Of a stretch of 64,000 nucleotides of DNA, positions 1 to 8,035 are shown in pieces. The stretch is from assembly GCF_001513955.1 (NCBI RefSeq), contig NZ_KQ948149.1, forward strand, positions 716,227-780,226, written 5' to 3'. How positions within the stretch are numbered: the stretch's first letter is position 1; each line of letters opens with the position of its first letter. The DNA is from Streptomyces pseudovenezuelae (GTDB taxonomy: Bacteria > Actinomycetota > Actinomycetes > Streptomycetales > Streptomycetaceae). The translations under genes and the position numbers were made by a program. Under the pieces are notes generated by a model. That model did no database searches. It was not told the origin of the DNA and saw only the letters and a list, made by a program, of their open reading frames with translations.

Positions 1-755
1 CGGCGGGGGAGAGCGCCACCATCAAGTCCCTGCGGGACGAACTGAAGGGCTCCTACGTCGGCGGGGACAGCGCCCAGCAGATCGACCTGGAGGACACCAA
101 CGCCCGGGACACGAAGATCGTCGTACCGCTCGTCCTCGTCTGCGTGATGCTCATCCTGATCGGGCTGCTGCGGAGTCTGGTCGCACCGCTGCTCCTGGTG
201 GTCGCGGTCGTCGCGGTGTGGGGCGCCTCCCTCGGGATCGGCGGACTGGTCTTCGAACCGCTCCTCGGCCTCAAGGGCACCGACCCGGGGCTCGGACTGC
301 TGTCCTTCGTGTTCCTGGTCGCCCTCGGCGTCGACTACGGCATCTTCCTCATGCACCGGATGAGGGAGGAGTCCCTGGCGGGAGCGGAACCGGCCACGGC
401 GGCACTCACCGCACTGCGCACCACCGGCGGCGTCATCGCCTCCGCCGGACTCGTCCTCGCCGCGACCTTCGCCGTGCTGACGAACATGGGCCTGGTGCAG
501 CTGGTCCAGCTCGGCTTCGTGATCGCCGTCGGCGTCCTGCTCGACACCTTCCTCGTAAGGACGTATCTGGTGACCAGTGCCAGCGTCGCCCTGGGCCGGA
601 AGGTGTGGTGGCCGGGCGTGCTCTCACGGGAGCCCGGGCCGGCCGAACCGGCCGCGTCGAGCGGAAGGGGCGGACCGACCGAGCCCCCCCCGGCATCCGG
701 AAACGGTCAGTACACCCTGAGCACGCTGACCGAAGGCCTCGATCGAACGCTCTGA
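1..755 (+). CDS. MMPL/RND-family membrane exporter, C-terminal part (5' end outside window)
   Basis: The frame is open from the window edge (first full codon at 3) to TGA 753-755, giving the last ~250 residues. A periplasmic-loop end is followed by several strongly hydrophobic segments, and the segment VDYGIFLMHRM, with its charged Asp inside a membrane helix, is the hallmark of MMPL/RND proton-driven transporters. The final ~50 residues are hydrophilic and rich in Pro, Gly and Ser. MMPL proteins export lipids, siderophores or drugs across the inner membrane; the substrate cannot be read here. A two-component system follows on the same strand and may control it, which is inference from position. 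Confidence 0.88.
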   Translation, partial: AGESATIKSLRDELKGSYVGGDSAQQIDLEDTNARDTKIVVPLVLVCVMLILIGLLRSLVAPLLLVVAVVAVWGASLGIGGLVFEPLLGLKGTDPGLGLLSFVFLVALGVDYGIFLMHRMREESLAGAEPATAALTALRTTGGVIASAGLVLAATFAVLTNMGLVQLVQLGFVIAVGVLLDTFLVRTYLVTSASVALGRKVWWPGVLSREPGPAEPAASSGRGGPTEPPPASGNGQYTLSTLTEGLDRTL

Positions 756-785
756 CCGAGCACGCTGATCGTGCACCTTGATCCG

Positions 786-824
786 GCGGGCCCGCCCAGG
801 CGCCTCTTCTTCCGGAGGGGCGCC
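786..824 (+). terminator. Possible terminator hairpins after the MMPL gene
   Basis: Two GC-rich dyads lie between the MMPL stop and the kinase: the perfect palindrome GGCGGGCCCGCC (786-797), and GGCGCCTC (799-806) facing GAGGGGCGCC (815-824) with one bulged base. No T tract follows, which is common for Streptomyces terminators. They could equally be a regulatory element for the kinase. Confidence 0.35.
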
Positions 825-857
825 CGGGTTCCCGCACGAGTACCGGAAGTTGGAGCC

Positions 858-2207
858 GTGGAAGAACGGGGAACGACCACAGGGGTACGCGACCGGTGGG
901 CGGCGGAGACGGCGGCGGGTAGCGGCGGGCGGTCCCGTCGCGTCGAGCGCATCATGTCCGCCGTCAACCGCGAACCGCTGACCGCACCGCACCGCACCCG
1001 CAACGACGCGGTCCTCGCCCTGTGCGTCGCCGTGCTCGCTCTGGCCATCGCCCTGACGGGCGGCGAAGGGACCCGGCCCGACCATCTCAGCTCGATGCTG
1101 CTGCTCGCCGGGCACGTGCCCCTCGTATGGCGGCGGCGCAGTCCGTCGGTGGCCCTGCTCGGGGTGGTGGCCTGCATGGCTCCGTACTACGCCTTCGACT
1201 ACAACCCCGCCCTGCCCGCCCCCGCGATCGTCCTGGCGCTCTACACCGTGGCGGCGACCGGCACCGTACGCCGAACGCTGCTCACCGGTGTCGCCGTCCT
1301 CGTCCCGACACTGATCAGCAACGGCCTCACCGACTCGGACGGGGCGCTGGATGCCCTGGAGATCTCCGGCTGGATCATCGCGGTCCTGGTCGTCGGTATC
1401 GCCGTCCGCTACTACCGCTTGTACGTCGCCTCCATCGTCGAGCGGGCCGAACGGGCGGAGCGCACCCGGGAGGAGGAGGCCAGGCGCCGCGTCGCCGAGG
1501 AACGGCTGCGGGTCGCCCGTGACCTGCACGACCTGCTCGCCCACAGCATCACGCTCATCGGCGTGCAGACGTCCGTGGCGGCCCATGTCCTCACCGCCGA
1601 CCCCGAGCGCTTCGACCGCAAGGCCGTCGCCCAGGCACTGGACGACATCGCGGGGACCTGCCGGATCGCCCGGGGGGAACTGCGTACGACGCTGGAGGTG
1701 CTGCGGGCGCATGACACGGTCGTGGGAGTGGACGCGGATCCGGGGCCCGGTTCCGTGCCCGGTTCTGTTTCCGGGGCCGAGGACATGCGGGGGCCGCTGC
1801 CCGGGATCGACGGGCTGGCCGCTCTCGCGGAGACCGGCCGGGTGGCAGGGGCCAAGGTCGAACTCTCCGTCCGCGCGGACGACATCCCGCCCTCCGTGGG
1901 CGCCGCCGCGTACCGGATCGTGCAGGAGGCGCTCACCAACGCCGTACGTCACGGCGGCCGCGAGGACCTCACCGTGCGAGTGGGTCTGTGGACCGCGGAC
2001 GGCGCACTGCGGGTGAGTGTCAGGGACGACGGGACGGGCGGGGGCGGCGGGGCGGGCCCGTCCCACGGCACACCGGGGTTCGGGCTCGTCGGAATGCGGG
2101 AGCGGGCCCGTAGCGTGGGCGGCACCCTGGACGCCGGTCCGGGGCCCGCCGAGGGGTTCGAGGTGACCGCCACACTGCCGCTGTCCCGGGAGGACGAGGT
2201 TCGATGA
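858..2207 (+). CDS. Two-component sensor histidine kinase, NarL-type (HisKA_3)
   Basis: Membrane sensor kinase that autophosphorylates on His and passes the phosphate to the overlapping response regulator. Hydrophobic segments occupy roughly residues 45-180 and form the sensor, with no large extracellular domain visible. The dimerisation H-box reads RDLHDLLAHS (His at codon 1527-1529), typical of HisKA_3 kinases. The ATPase domain shows the N-box EALTNAVRHGG and the G-box GFGLVGMRERA. I chose GTG 858 because GGAAG (845-849) sits 8 nt upstream; ATG 954, just before the membrane region, is a serious alternative and has a weaker ribosome site. It overlaps the regulator by an ATGA. Confidence 0.88.
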   Translation: MEERGTTTGVRDRWAAETAAGSGGRSRRVERIMSAVNREPLTAPHRTRNDAVLALCVAVLALAIALTGGEGTRPDHLSSMLLLAGHVPLVWRRRSPSVALLGVVACMAPYYAFDYNPALPAPAIVLALYTVAATGTVRRTLLTGVAVLVPTLISNGLTDSDGALDALEISGWIIAVLVVGIAVRYYRLYVASIVERAERAERTREEEARRRVAEERLRVARDLHDLLAHSITLIGVQTSVAAHVLTADPERFDRKAVAQALDDIAGTCRIARGELRTTLEVLRAHDTVVGVDADPGPGSVPGSVSGAEDMRGPLPGIDGLAALAETGRVAGAKVELSVRADDIPPSVGAAAYRIVQEALTNAVRHGGREDLTVRVGLWTADGALRVSVRDDGTGGGGGAGPSHGTPGFGLVGMRERARSVGGTLDAGPGPAEGFEVTATLPLSREDEVR

Positions 2208-2875
2208 CCATCCGCGTTCTGCTGGCCGACGACCAGAACCTCGTACGGGCCTCCTTCGCGATGCTCGTCTCGTCGGCAGGCGACATGGAGGTCGTCGCCG
2301 AGGCGGGCACCGGGCGGGAGGCCGTGGCGCTGGCCCGGTCGGCGCGGGCCGATCTCATCGTGATGGACATCCGCATGCCTGACCTCGACGGGATCGAGGC
2401 GACCCGGCTCATCGCCGCCGACGAGGATCTCGCGGGGGTGAGGGTGCTCGTCCTGACGACGTACGAGACCGACGAGCACATCGTCGAGGCACTGCGGGCC
2501 GGGGCGTCCGGCTTCCTCGTGAAGGACATCGGGCCGGCCGAACTCCTCGACGCCATCCGCACGGTGGCCGCGGGGGACTCCCTCCTCTCGCCCGGTCCCA
2601 CCTCGCGGCTGATCGCCCGCATTCTGCGCGCGCCGAACACCGGGACGACCCCCGCGGTGGGCGGGCTGAGCGGGCTGTCCGAACGGGAACGGCAGGTGCT
2701 CGCGCTGGTCGCGCGCGGTCTCAACAACCCCGAGATCGCCGACGCGTTGGGACTCAGCCCGCTGACCGCTAAGACCCATGTCAGCCGGATCATGGGCAAG
2801 TTGGGGGCACGGGACCGGACGCAACTGGTGATCCTGGCATACGAGTCAGGGCTTGTGACACCTGGGACTGTCTGA
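2204..2875 (+). CDS. NarL/FixJ-family DNA-binding response regulator
   Basis: 223 residues, standard for the family. The receiver domain (about 1-120) has the acidic pair D9-D10, the phosphoacceptor D55 in VMDIRMP, and the conserved Lys in FLVKDIG. A LuxR-type helix-turn-helix follows at about 160-215, starting LSERERQVLALVARGL and containing TAKTHVSRI. The start codon overlaps the kinase stop (ATGA), so the two are translationally coupled and act as a pair. Its targets are unknown; the MMPL exporter just upstream is the obvious local candidate. Confidence 0.93.
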   Translation: MTIRVLLADDQNLVRASFAMLVSSAGDMEVVAEAGTGREAVALARSARADLIVMDIRMPDLDGIEATRLIAADEDLAGVRVLVLTTYETDEHIVEALRAGASGFLVKDIGPAELLDAIRTVAAGDSLLSPGPTSRLIARILRAPNTGTTPAVGGLSGLSERERQVLALVARGLNNPEIADALGLSPLTAKTHVSRIMGKLGARDRTQLVILAYESGLVTPGTV

Positions 2876-3044
2876 GTTCGGGCCGACTTTCGGGGCGGGT
2901 TCAGCTTGCGTTCAGGGGGAGGGCAGACAGCTGGAAGTGTTCGGTCCGAGTTCGTCCCGGCTCACTCAACCTGCGCAAGCCCAGGGCAGTCCTACCGGAT
3001 GCCGGGATCGGAACAGGCATCCGACCGCTCGACCGAGGAGAGGG

Positions 3045-3425
3045 ATGGCGCACCTGAACACGCAGACGACCTGGATTGACGCCCGTGAACGACTGCCGCG
3101 GGAGGGTGTACCGGTGGCGGCGGCGATCACGGGCCGGTACCCGGCTGACAGCGCTGAGTCCGAGAACGCGCTGGGGGAGGCGTTCTGGCTGGTGAGGCCG
3201 ATGTACTTCACGACTCGGCACTTCAGTGAGGACGGAACGGAACACAGGGACTGCTTCGTCGACTCCGACGGATGTGTCCGGCTGCCCTACGGTCTTGCCG
3301 ACGATGACACGGTGACTCACTGGGCGGAGCTGCCCACCCTGCCGGGCAGGACGACACACCTCGTTCTCGGGGACGACGTGCAGCCGGCGCTGCAGGATGC
3401 GTGGCGTGCTCGCCCTGGCACCTGA
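3045..3425 (+). CDS. Small DUF551-like protein of unknown function
   Basis: 126 residues, starting at ATG 3045 behind a strong ribosome site (GAGGAGAGGG). The ends resemble DUF551-type domains: an N-terminal WIDARERLP segment and a C-terminal VTHWAELPTLPG segment, with a Trp/Phe/Tyr-rich middle. No signal peptide, membrane segment or catalytic motif is visible, and the biochemical role of such domains is unknown. It stands alone, convergent with the following oxidoreductase. The domain assignment is by motif resemblance only. Confidence 0.7.
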   Translation: MAHLNTQTTWIDARERLPREGVPVAAAITGRYPADSAESENALGEAFWLVRPMYFTTRHFSEDGTEHRDCFVDSDGCVRLPYGLADDDTVTHWAELPTLPGRTTHLVLGDDVQPALQDAWRARPGT

Positions 3426-3487
3426 CACACGTCCTGTTCCGGATGCGGAGTCGCTTGAACCGGTGCAGCCAGGCGAAGGCGCGCTTG

Positions 3488-4576
3488 TCAGCGAGCCGGT
3501 GGGGTGAGGGTGGTGCGGTCGAACGGGCCACCGTGTGAGGCGGCGTACGTGACGGCCTCGTTGACGGCGTCGAGGCCGAACGACCGGACCCGCTCGGTGG
3601 CGAGGTCCAGGGTGCCCGAGGCGAGGAGCCGGATGATGCCGACGTTCGCTGTACGCGGGTACATCCACTGGCCGCGCACGGTGATCGAGTTGCGCATGAT
3701 CCATGGGTACGGGAGGGCGAGGTCGTCGCCGCCGAGCATGCCGACGCCGCCCATGAGAACGACGCGGCCGTATTCGCGCACGGTCATGGCTGCCGTGCGC
3801 GCTGCCGAGCTGGGCGCGCTCGGCGGCAGCAGGTCGATCACCATGTCGATCGGGCCGTCGGCCGCCGCGGACATCGCCGCGCGGTCGCCGGCCTCGTCCC
3901 CGGTGAGCGGAACCGGGCGCACCAGCGGACCGAACCGGTCGGCGAGCAGGTCCAGCGCGGCCTGGTTGCGGCCTGGGGCGACCACGCGACCCGCGCCCAT
4001 GGCAAGCGCCACCGCGACCGCACTGCTGCCGAGGTTGCCGGTGGCCCCGCTGACGAGCAGCGTCTCACCGGCTGCGGGCCCGCCGGCCAGCAGCCCGCCG
4101 TAAGGGATGACGTGCACGCCGAGCGCGGCCCAGCGGGCCGGGTCGTCCCCCGCCGCTGCGGGGAGCGGGAAGACGTTCTCCGTCGGGACCCGCATGAGCT
4201 CGGCGAACGACCCGTCGTGCAGGTACCGGGCGAGGCGCGCGCCGCCCTCGCCGCGGGAACTCCAGCCCTGGAGCGTGATGTCGGGCGTCAGGGCGTCATC
4301 CCGCGCGCGCACCGTCGAGTCGCACCACACCAGGTCGCCGGGGCGCAGCCGGGTGGCGTCGGGGCCCACGTGGACGACCCGTCCCACGCCGCCGACCCCG
4401 GGCACGACGGGAGGGACCAGGGGGTAGTTCCGCTCGCCGCTGAAGACCTCAGCCGCGTAGGGCGCCACGCCGGCGGCGAGGACCTCGACCACCACCTCGC
4501 CGCCGCCGGCCTCGGGGTCGGGGACCTCCCGCACCGTGAGCGGGGCACCGAACTGCGTCAGAACTGCTGCTCGCAC
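3488..4576 (-). CDS. Zinc-free MDR oxidoreductase (alcohol dehydrogenase/quinone oxidoreductase-like)
   Basis: 362 residues from GTG 4576, which has a good GGAGG about 7 nt upstream; an upstream ATG (4636) would run into the divergent promoter. The N-terminal GroES-like fold carries GPDATRLRPGDLVW. The Rossmann domain has GATGNLGSSAVAVALAMGA, which binds NAD(P)H. The Cys/His ligands of catalytic zinc are missing at the usual place (the segment reads AAGVAPYAAEVF), so this is a zinc-independent reductase or dehydrogenase. The substrate is unknown. It is transcribed away from a LysR gene 102 bp away, a classical arrangement in which the LysR protein controls its divergent neighbour. Confidence 0.85.
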   Translation of the reverse strand: MRAAVLTQFGAPLTVREVPDPEAGGGEVVVEVLAAGVAPYAAEVFSGERNYPLVPPVVPGVGGVGRVVHVGPDATRLRPGDLVWCDSTVRARDDALTPDITLQGWSSRGEGGARLARYLHDGSFAELMRVPTENVFPLPAAAGDDPARWAALGVHVIPYGGLLAGGPAAGETLLVSGATGNLGSSAVAVALAMGAGRVVAPGRNQAALDLLADRFGPLVRPVPLTGDEAGDRAAMSAAADGPIDMVIDLLPPSAPSSAARTAAMTVREYGRVVLMGGVGMLGGDDLALPYPWIMRNSITVRGQWMYPRTANVGIIRLLASGTLDLATERVRSFGLDAVNEAVTYAASHGGPFDRTTLTPPAR

Positions 4577-4678
4577 GTGATGACCTCCGTGTTCGTCCGT
4601 GTTCGTCGGGATCGACACTAGGAACCCGGTGGGCATGCGGGAAGCGACGACCTCGCATCTGTGGTATGCGTATCTCGC
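4577..4678. promoter_or_regulatory. Divergent promoter region with CTCGCAT direct repeats, probable LysR operator
   Basis: The 102-bp gap between the oxidoreductase and the lysR gene holds both promoters. The heptamer CTCGCAT occurs at 4652-4658 and again at 4674-4680, exactly 22 bp apart (two helical turns, same face), with GTATGCGTAT between them. LysR proteins usually bind two adjacent sites in such gaps. This is an operator proposal from sequence and position only. Confidence 0.45.
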
Positions 4679-5572
4679 ATGGACATCTCCAGCACAGGCC
4701 TGCGGGTCCTGCGGCAGATCGCCGAGTCCGGCAGCTTCACCGCAGCAGCCACCCGGCTCGGATACACACAGTCGGCGGTCTCACGCCAGGCCGCCGCCCT
4801 CGAACGAAGCGCGGGCACCGCCCTGTTCGAACGCCGCCCTGACGGAGTGCGGCTCACCCCCGCGGGTCTGACTATGCTGCGCCACGCTCGCACGATCCTG
4901 GACTGTCTGACGGCGGCCGAGCGCGACCTCACCGGCACCGTCCCGCGTACCGAACTGGTGCGGCTCGGACTGTTCCTGAGCGCGGGCGCGGCCATCCTGC
5001 CTCTCGCACTCACCCGCCTCGCTGCGACCGACCCGCAGATCACGGTCACGACTACCGAGGGCACCACGCCCTCCCTGGTCCGGGCACTGCGAGCGGGCTC
5101 GATCGACCTTGCCGTGCTGACGTCCCGCCCGCCTCACCGGCCTTTGGACGGCGAGTCGCCGCGCCTGCACGCCGAGACCGTCATGGACACCGAACTTGTC
5201 GTGGCGGTGCCTTCGACCGGAGAGTTCGCCGGCCGCACCGCGGTGCACGTCGACGAATTGATCGACGCCCCGTGGATTGCCGCCCCGTCGACGAACGCCG
5301 AGCCACTGCTCGGCGTCTGGCCCGGCCTGCCCGGACGGCCGGACGTCGTCCACCGCGCGCGCGACTGGCTGACGAAGCTTCAGCTGGTCGCCGGTGGCTT
5401 CGGGGTGACGACGGTACCCTCGCGGCTCTCGCCGATCCTGCCGCCCGGGGTGAGCCTGCTGCACGTCGAAGGCGCACCTCCCGAGATCCGCCGGGTTCTC
5501 GTGGCGCGACTCCCCGGCCGCCCCACCCCGGCGATCACGGCCGTCACCCGAGCAATTGCCTCGACCACCTGA
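4679..5572 (+). CDS. LysR-family transcriptional regulator
   Basis: 297 residues, typical length. The N-terminal winged helix (about 1-60) has the hallmark run SFTAAATRLGYTQSAVSRQ and continues with FERRPDGVRLTPAG. The rest is the periplasmic-binding-protein-like effector domain, for example STGEFAGR and VAGGFGVTTVPS. ATG 4679 is chosen because the fold begins at once; the in-frame GTG 4661 only adds six residues. It most likely regulates the divergent oxidoreductase; the inducer is unknown. Confidence 0.9.
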   Translation: MDISSTGLRVLRQIAESGSFTAAATRLGYTQSAVSRQAAALERSAGTALFERRPDGVRLTPAGLTMLRHARTILDCLTAAERDLTGTVPRTELVRLGLFLSAGAAILPLALTRLAATDPQITVTTTEGTTPSLVRALRAGSIDLAVLTSRPPHRPLDGESPRLHAETVMDTELVVAVPSTGEFAGRTAVHVDELIDAPWIAAPSTNAEPLLGVWPGLPGRPDVVHRARDWLTKLQLVAGGFGVTTVPSRLSPILPPGVSLLHVEGAPPEIRRVLVARLPGRPTPAITAVTRAIASTT

Positions 5573-5596
5573 CACGTGCCGCGGCCGTCAGATTGG

Positions 5597-5873
5597 AACA
5601 CTGGTCTCGGCCGCTTCCCCTCCCGCCACTTCGCCATCAACGCTGCCTGGCTGGAGCTTGCTCCGACCGCCGTCAACCCTGCTCACCTGGACCCAAGTTC
5701 TGCTACTGAACGGCGAATTGGCCTCCGTCGAGCCGGAGAAGCTCCGCTATCGGCCGCTGCACGCAGCCGCCCGCATCACCCGCGGCGGGCGCCGCCCTTA
5801 CCTGCGGATCTCCGCTACCCGGCCCTGGTGGAGCACCCCACCCGAGCGTCGGGCCTCAGCCGTGCTCGCCTGA
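5597..5873 (+). pseudogene. Transposase remnant (IS1380/IS4-type C-terminus), frameshifted
   Basis: The C-terminal ~90 codons of a DDE transposase survive in two frames. Frame 2 reads NTGLGRFPSRHFAINAAWLEL up to about 5672, and frame 3 then continues WTQVLLLNGELASVEP and LRYRPLHAAARITRGGRR to the stop at 5873. This order (small hydrophobic NAAWLEL, then WTQ-LLL-DG, then LRYRLLHAAAR) is the usual end of IS1380-like actinobacterial transposases. One frameshift and loss of the entire catalytic part make it a dead fragment. It begins 25 bp after the lysR stop and marks the left edge of a mobile-element patch. Confidence 0.75.
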
Positions 5874-6015
5874 CGGCAAGCGACCAACCAGCACGGTTCG
5901 CCGCGATCAGCCCGGCTGATCACTCCCAACCGAAACTCGGAAACGGCGATCCGGAGAGTACTCCCGTCGAAGTAACGTCGTGCCGCCTGTCTCCCGAAGG
6001 ATGACGACCGCAGTA

Positions 6016-6046
6016 TGACGAAACAGCACGGAATCGGGCCTAGCGT
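6016..6046 (+). promoter_or_regulatory. Candidate leaderless promoter (TGACGA-N19-TAGCGT)
   Basis: TGACGA (6016-6021) and TAGCGT (6041-6046) resemble vegetative -35 and -10 boxes with a long 19-bp spacer. The predicted start point (~6053) falls on or next to ATG 6054, the layout of a leaderless transcript. The rest of the 5874-6280 interval shows no other clear signal. Confidence 0.4.
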
Positions 6047-6053
6047 TGGGGCT

Positions 6054-6185
6054 ATGCCGGAGCCTGATAATCCACTGCGGAGGTTCGGGGTGGCCACCAG
6101 GGCGCTGGCGACGGCATTCCCTGTCGCCGCATGCAGGGTCACACGCCGAGAACAGTGCGGGGCCCGCTGCGGCCGGCCCGCATAA
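6054..6185 (+). CDS. Possible 43-residue leaderless ORF of unknown function
   Basis: An ATG placed about where transcription from the preceding -10 box would begin opens a 43-codon frame ending in TAA 6183-6185. It encodes MPEPDNPLRRFGVATRAL, then a short hydrophobic stretch and a Cys/Arg-rich tail. It may be the truncated N-terminus of a gene lost when the neighbouring mobile elements inserted, a leader peptide for the downstream amidohydrolase, or chance. No ribosome site and no recognisable domain; low confidence. Confidence 0.25.
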   Translation: MPEPDNPLRRFGVATRALATAFPVAACRVTRREQCGARCGRPA

Positions 6186-6280
6186 CGCGCACGCGGACGC
6201 GCGAAGACCCCCTGAAGCATCTCTCAGACAGATGCCGTACGGATACCTCACCACACAAACGCCTGAAGAGAGGGACTGAC

Positions 6281-7429
6281 ATGAAGCCCATGGGGCGCCG
6301 CGGCTTTCTCGCCGCCAGCACGGCACTTGGCATTGGTGCCGGATTGTCCACGCACGCCATTCTCTCGGAAACGAGCGAGAACGAGACCTCGGACAAGACT
6401 TCGGACAGGACTTCGGAAATTTTACGGCGGGACCAGGACCTGCCCTTCATCGGCACGGAGGAGACCTTTTCGACTCCCACGTTGTTGAAGCTGAACTCCA
6501 TCAATCAGGATCACATAGCGTTCCTTGAGGAAATCGGTCTTTCGGATCTAGGCCAACGCCGCATCAGCGATATGGATGCGGGGGGACTCAACGTTCAAAT
6601 CCTCTCTGCTCATACGCCCTCCGTGCAAAATGTCCCTGGGCATAGGGGCATCGACCTTGCCCATCGTCTTAACCGGCAACTTGTAGACGGGCCAATCGCC
6701 ACATATCCGGACCGCTTCAAGGCTTTCGCCACCTTGCCCTTGCGGAGCCCGGAGGCGGCGGCGGACGAACTGGAACGCTCGGTTCGGGAAGATGGCTTCT
6801 TGGGTGCACTGACCAACGGACACATCGCGAAGAAGTATCTCGACCATCCCGATTTCGAGCCTGTGCTGGCACGTGCCGTTGCTCTCGATGTGCCGATCTA
6901 CCTGCATCCCGGCTATCCAGCTGACGAGGTCTTCAAGATCTACTACAGCACCACGCGGTCCAAATATACGGAAGAGTACCAAGACTACATTTTCAGTGGG
7001 TCTGGATATGGCTGGCACCAGGAGGTGTTGGTCCAATGTATTCGGATGATCACGTACGGGGTTTTCGACAGATTCCCCAAGCTGAAAATCATCATCGGCC
7101 ACATGGGTGAAGGTCTTCCCTTCTACTACGAACGGATCGTGAATGACATGGGCGAGCCGACCAAAGACTCGCTCGAGAAGCCCATCGGGAAATACTTCCA
7201 GGACAACTTCTGGGTCACAACCAGCGCATTTCCCCAGACCGAACTGCTCGATCTCCTGCTGAAGTACATAAGCGTGGATCGAGTGATGTTCGCAACTGAC
7301 TACCCGTTCGCGGACATAAAGGAGCAGACCGACTGGTTTCGCGGAGTCGATTTGCCACGCGAAGACAAGGAGAAGATTGCATTCCGAAATGCGGAGAATC
7401 TGTTCGGAATGAAAGTGCCCGTAACCTGA
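6281..7429 (+). CDS. Tat-exported amidohydrolase-2 family protein, LigW/gamma-resorcylate-decarboxylase-like
   Basis: 382 residues from ATG 6281. The N-terminus is a twin-arginine signal (RRGFLAAS followed by a hydrophobic stretch), so the folded protein is probably exported. The TIM-barrel part keeps the metal-site signature of the decarboxylase branch: TEETFSTP (Glu ligand; the His of gamma-resorcylate decarboxylase is Thr here, as in LigW-like enzymes), YLHPGYP, IIGHMGEGLPF and FATDYPF (Asp). Family members decarboxylate aromatic acids or hydrolyse C-C/C-N bonds; the substrate is unknown. Base composition is visibly lower in GC than all neighbours (AAA, ATT and ATA codons are common), and transposase remnants lie on both sides, pointing to horizontal acquisition. 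Confidence 0.82.
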   Translation: MKPMGRRGFLAASTALGIGAGLSTHAILSETSENETSDKTSDRTSEILRRDQDLPFIGTEETFSTPTLLKLNSINQDHIAFLEEIGLSDLGQRRISDMDAGGLNVQILSAHTPSVQNVPGHRGIDLAHRLNRQLVDGPIATYPDRFKAFATLPLRSPEAAADELERSVREDGFLGALTNGHIAKKYLDHPDFEPVLARAVALDVPIYLHPGYPADEVFKIYYSTTRSKYTEEYQDYIFSGSGYGWHQEVLVQCIRMITYGVFDRFPKLKIIIGHMGEGLPFYYERIVNDMGEPTKDSLEKPIGKYFQDNFWVTTSAFPQTELLDLLLKYISVDRVMFATDYPFADIKEQTDWFRGVDLPREDKEKIAFRNAENLFGMKVPVT

Positions 7430-7888
7430 CGATGCGGCAGGTGGGTCCGGCTGTTCGGGGTCTCGTCCTCCACGGTCTGCCGTGTCGTCCAGCGGCTCGG
7501 CCCGCTGCCGGCCCTGGAGCCGGTCTCCCGTGCGGCTGAGGTGGCCGACCGGTTGCGGATCGTGGACGGCACCCTGGTCCCGGTCCGCGACCGAAACGTC
7601 GGCTCCTCGTCACGCAACTACCGGTTCTCCGCAAACGTGCAGGTCATCGGGGATGCTGGCACCCGTCTGGTGATCGCCGCGGCCCGGCCGGTGCCGGGCA
7701 CCACCGCGGACGCCCATGCCTGGCGTGCTTCCGGCATGGCCGAGCACTGTCAGGGCGTCACCGTCCTGGGCGAGGGCGCCTACCTCAACTGCGGGATGGT
7801 CACCCCGCACCGCAAACGCCCGCACCGGCCCCTGCTGCCGGGCGAGGAAGACGACAACGCCGCCCAGCGCACCGGCCGCCCCTGGTGA
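7430..7888 (+). pseudogene. IS5-type transposase fragment, both ends missing
   Basis: An open frame directly after, and in phase with, the amidohydrolase stop encodes the middle of a DDE transposase: WVRLFGVSSSTVCRVVQRLG, the catalytic-Asp segment RIVDGTLVPVRDR, then SSRNYRFSANVQVI, ARPVPGTTADAHAW and LGEGAYLNCG. In intact relatives the last motif reads GDGAY, so the second catalytic Asp appears replaced by Glu. There is no start codon or N-terminus, and the frame stops at 7888 just before the region carrying the catalytic Glu. It is an inactive remnant and the right-hand partner of the 5597-5873 fragment, though from a different IS family. Confidence 0.75.
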
Positions 7889-8035
7889 CTTCGCCGTTTA
7901 AGCGTTCCGGATGCTCGATCACCCGATCTCGGCCGACGCTCTCGTGGAGATGGAGCGATGCACTCGTCCTGTGATCGTTGACGACCTCGTCGCGGTCGCC
8001 TGCACGCTCGATGCGACCTGCGCCGTGCTGCTGGT

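Noticed and set aside
5874..6280. Continuous plus-strand coding through 5576-6004 and 6131-6280
   Set aside because: These frames have no domain beyond the transposase remnant, and codon bias is weak; the Tat signal fixes the enzyme start at 6281.
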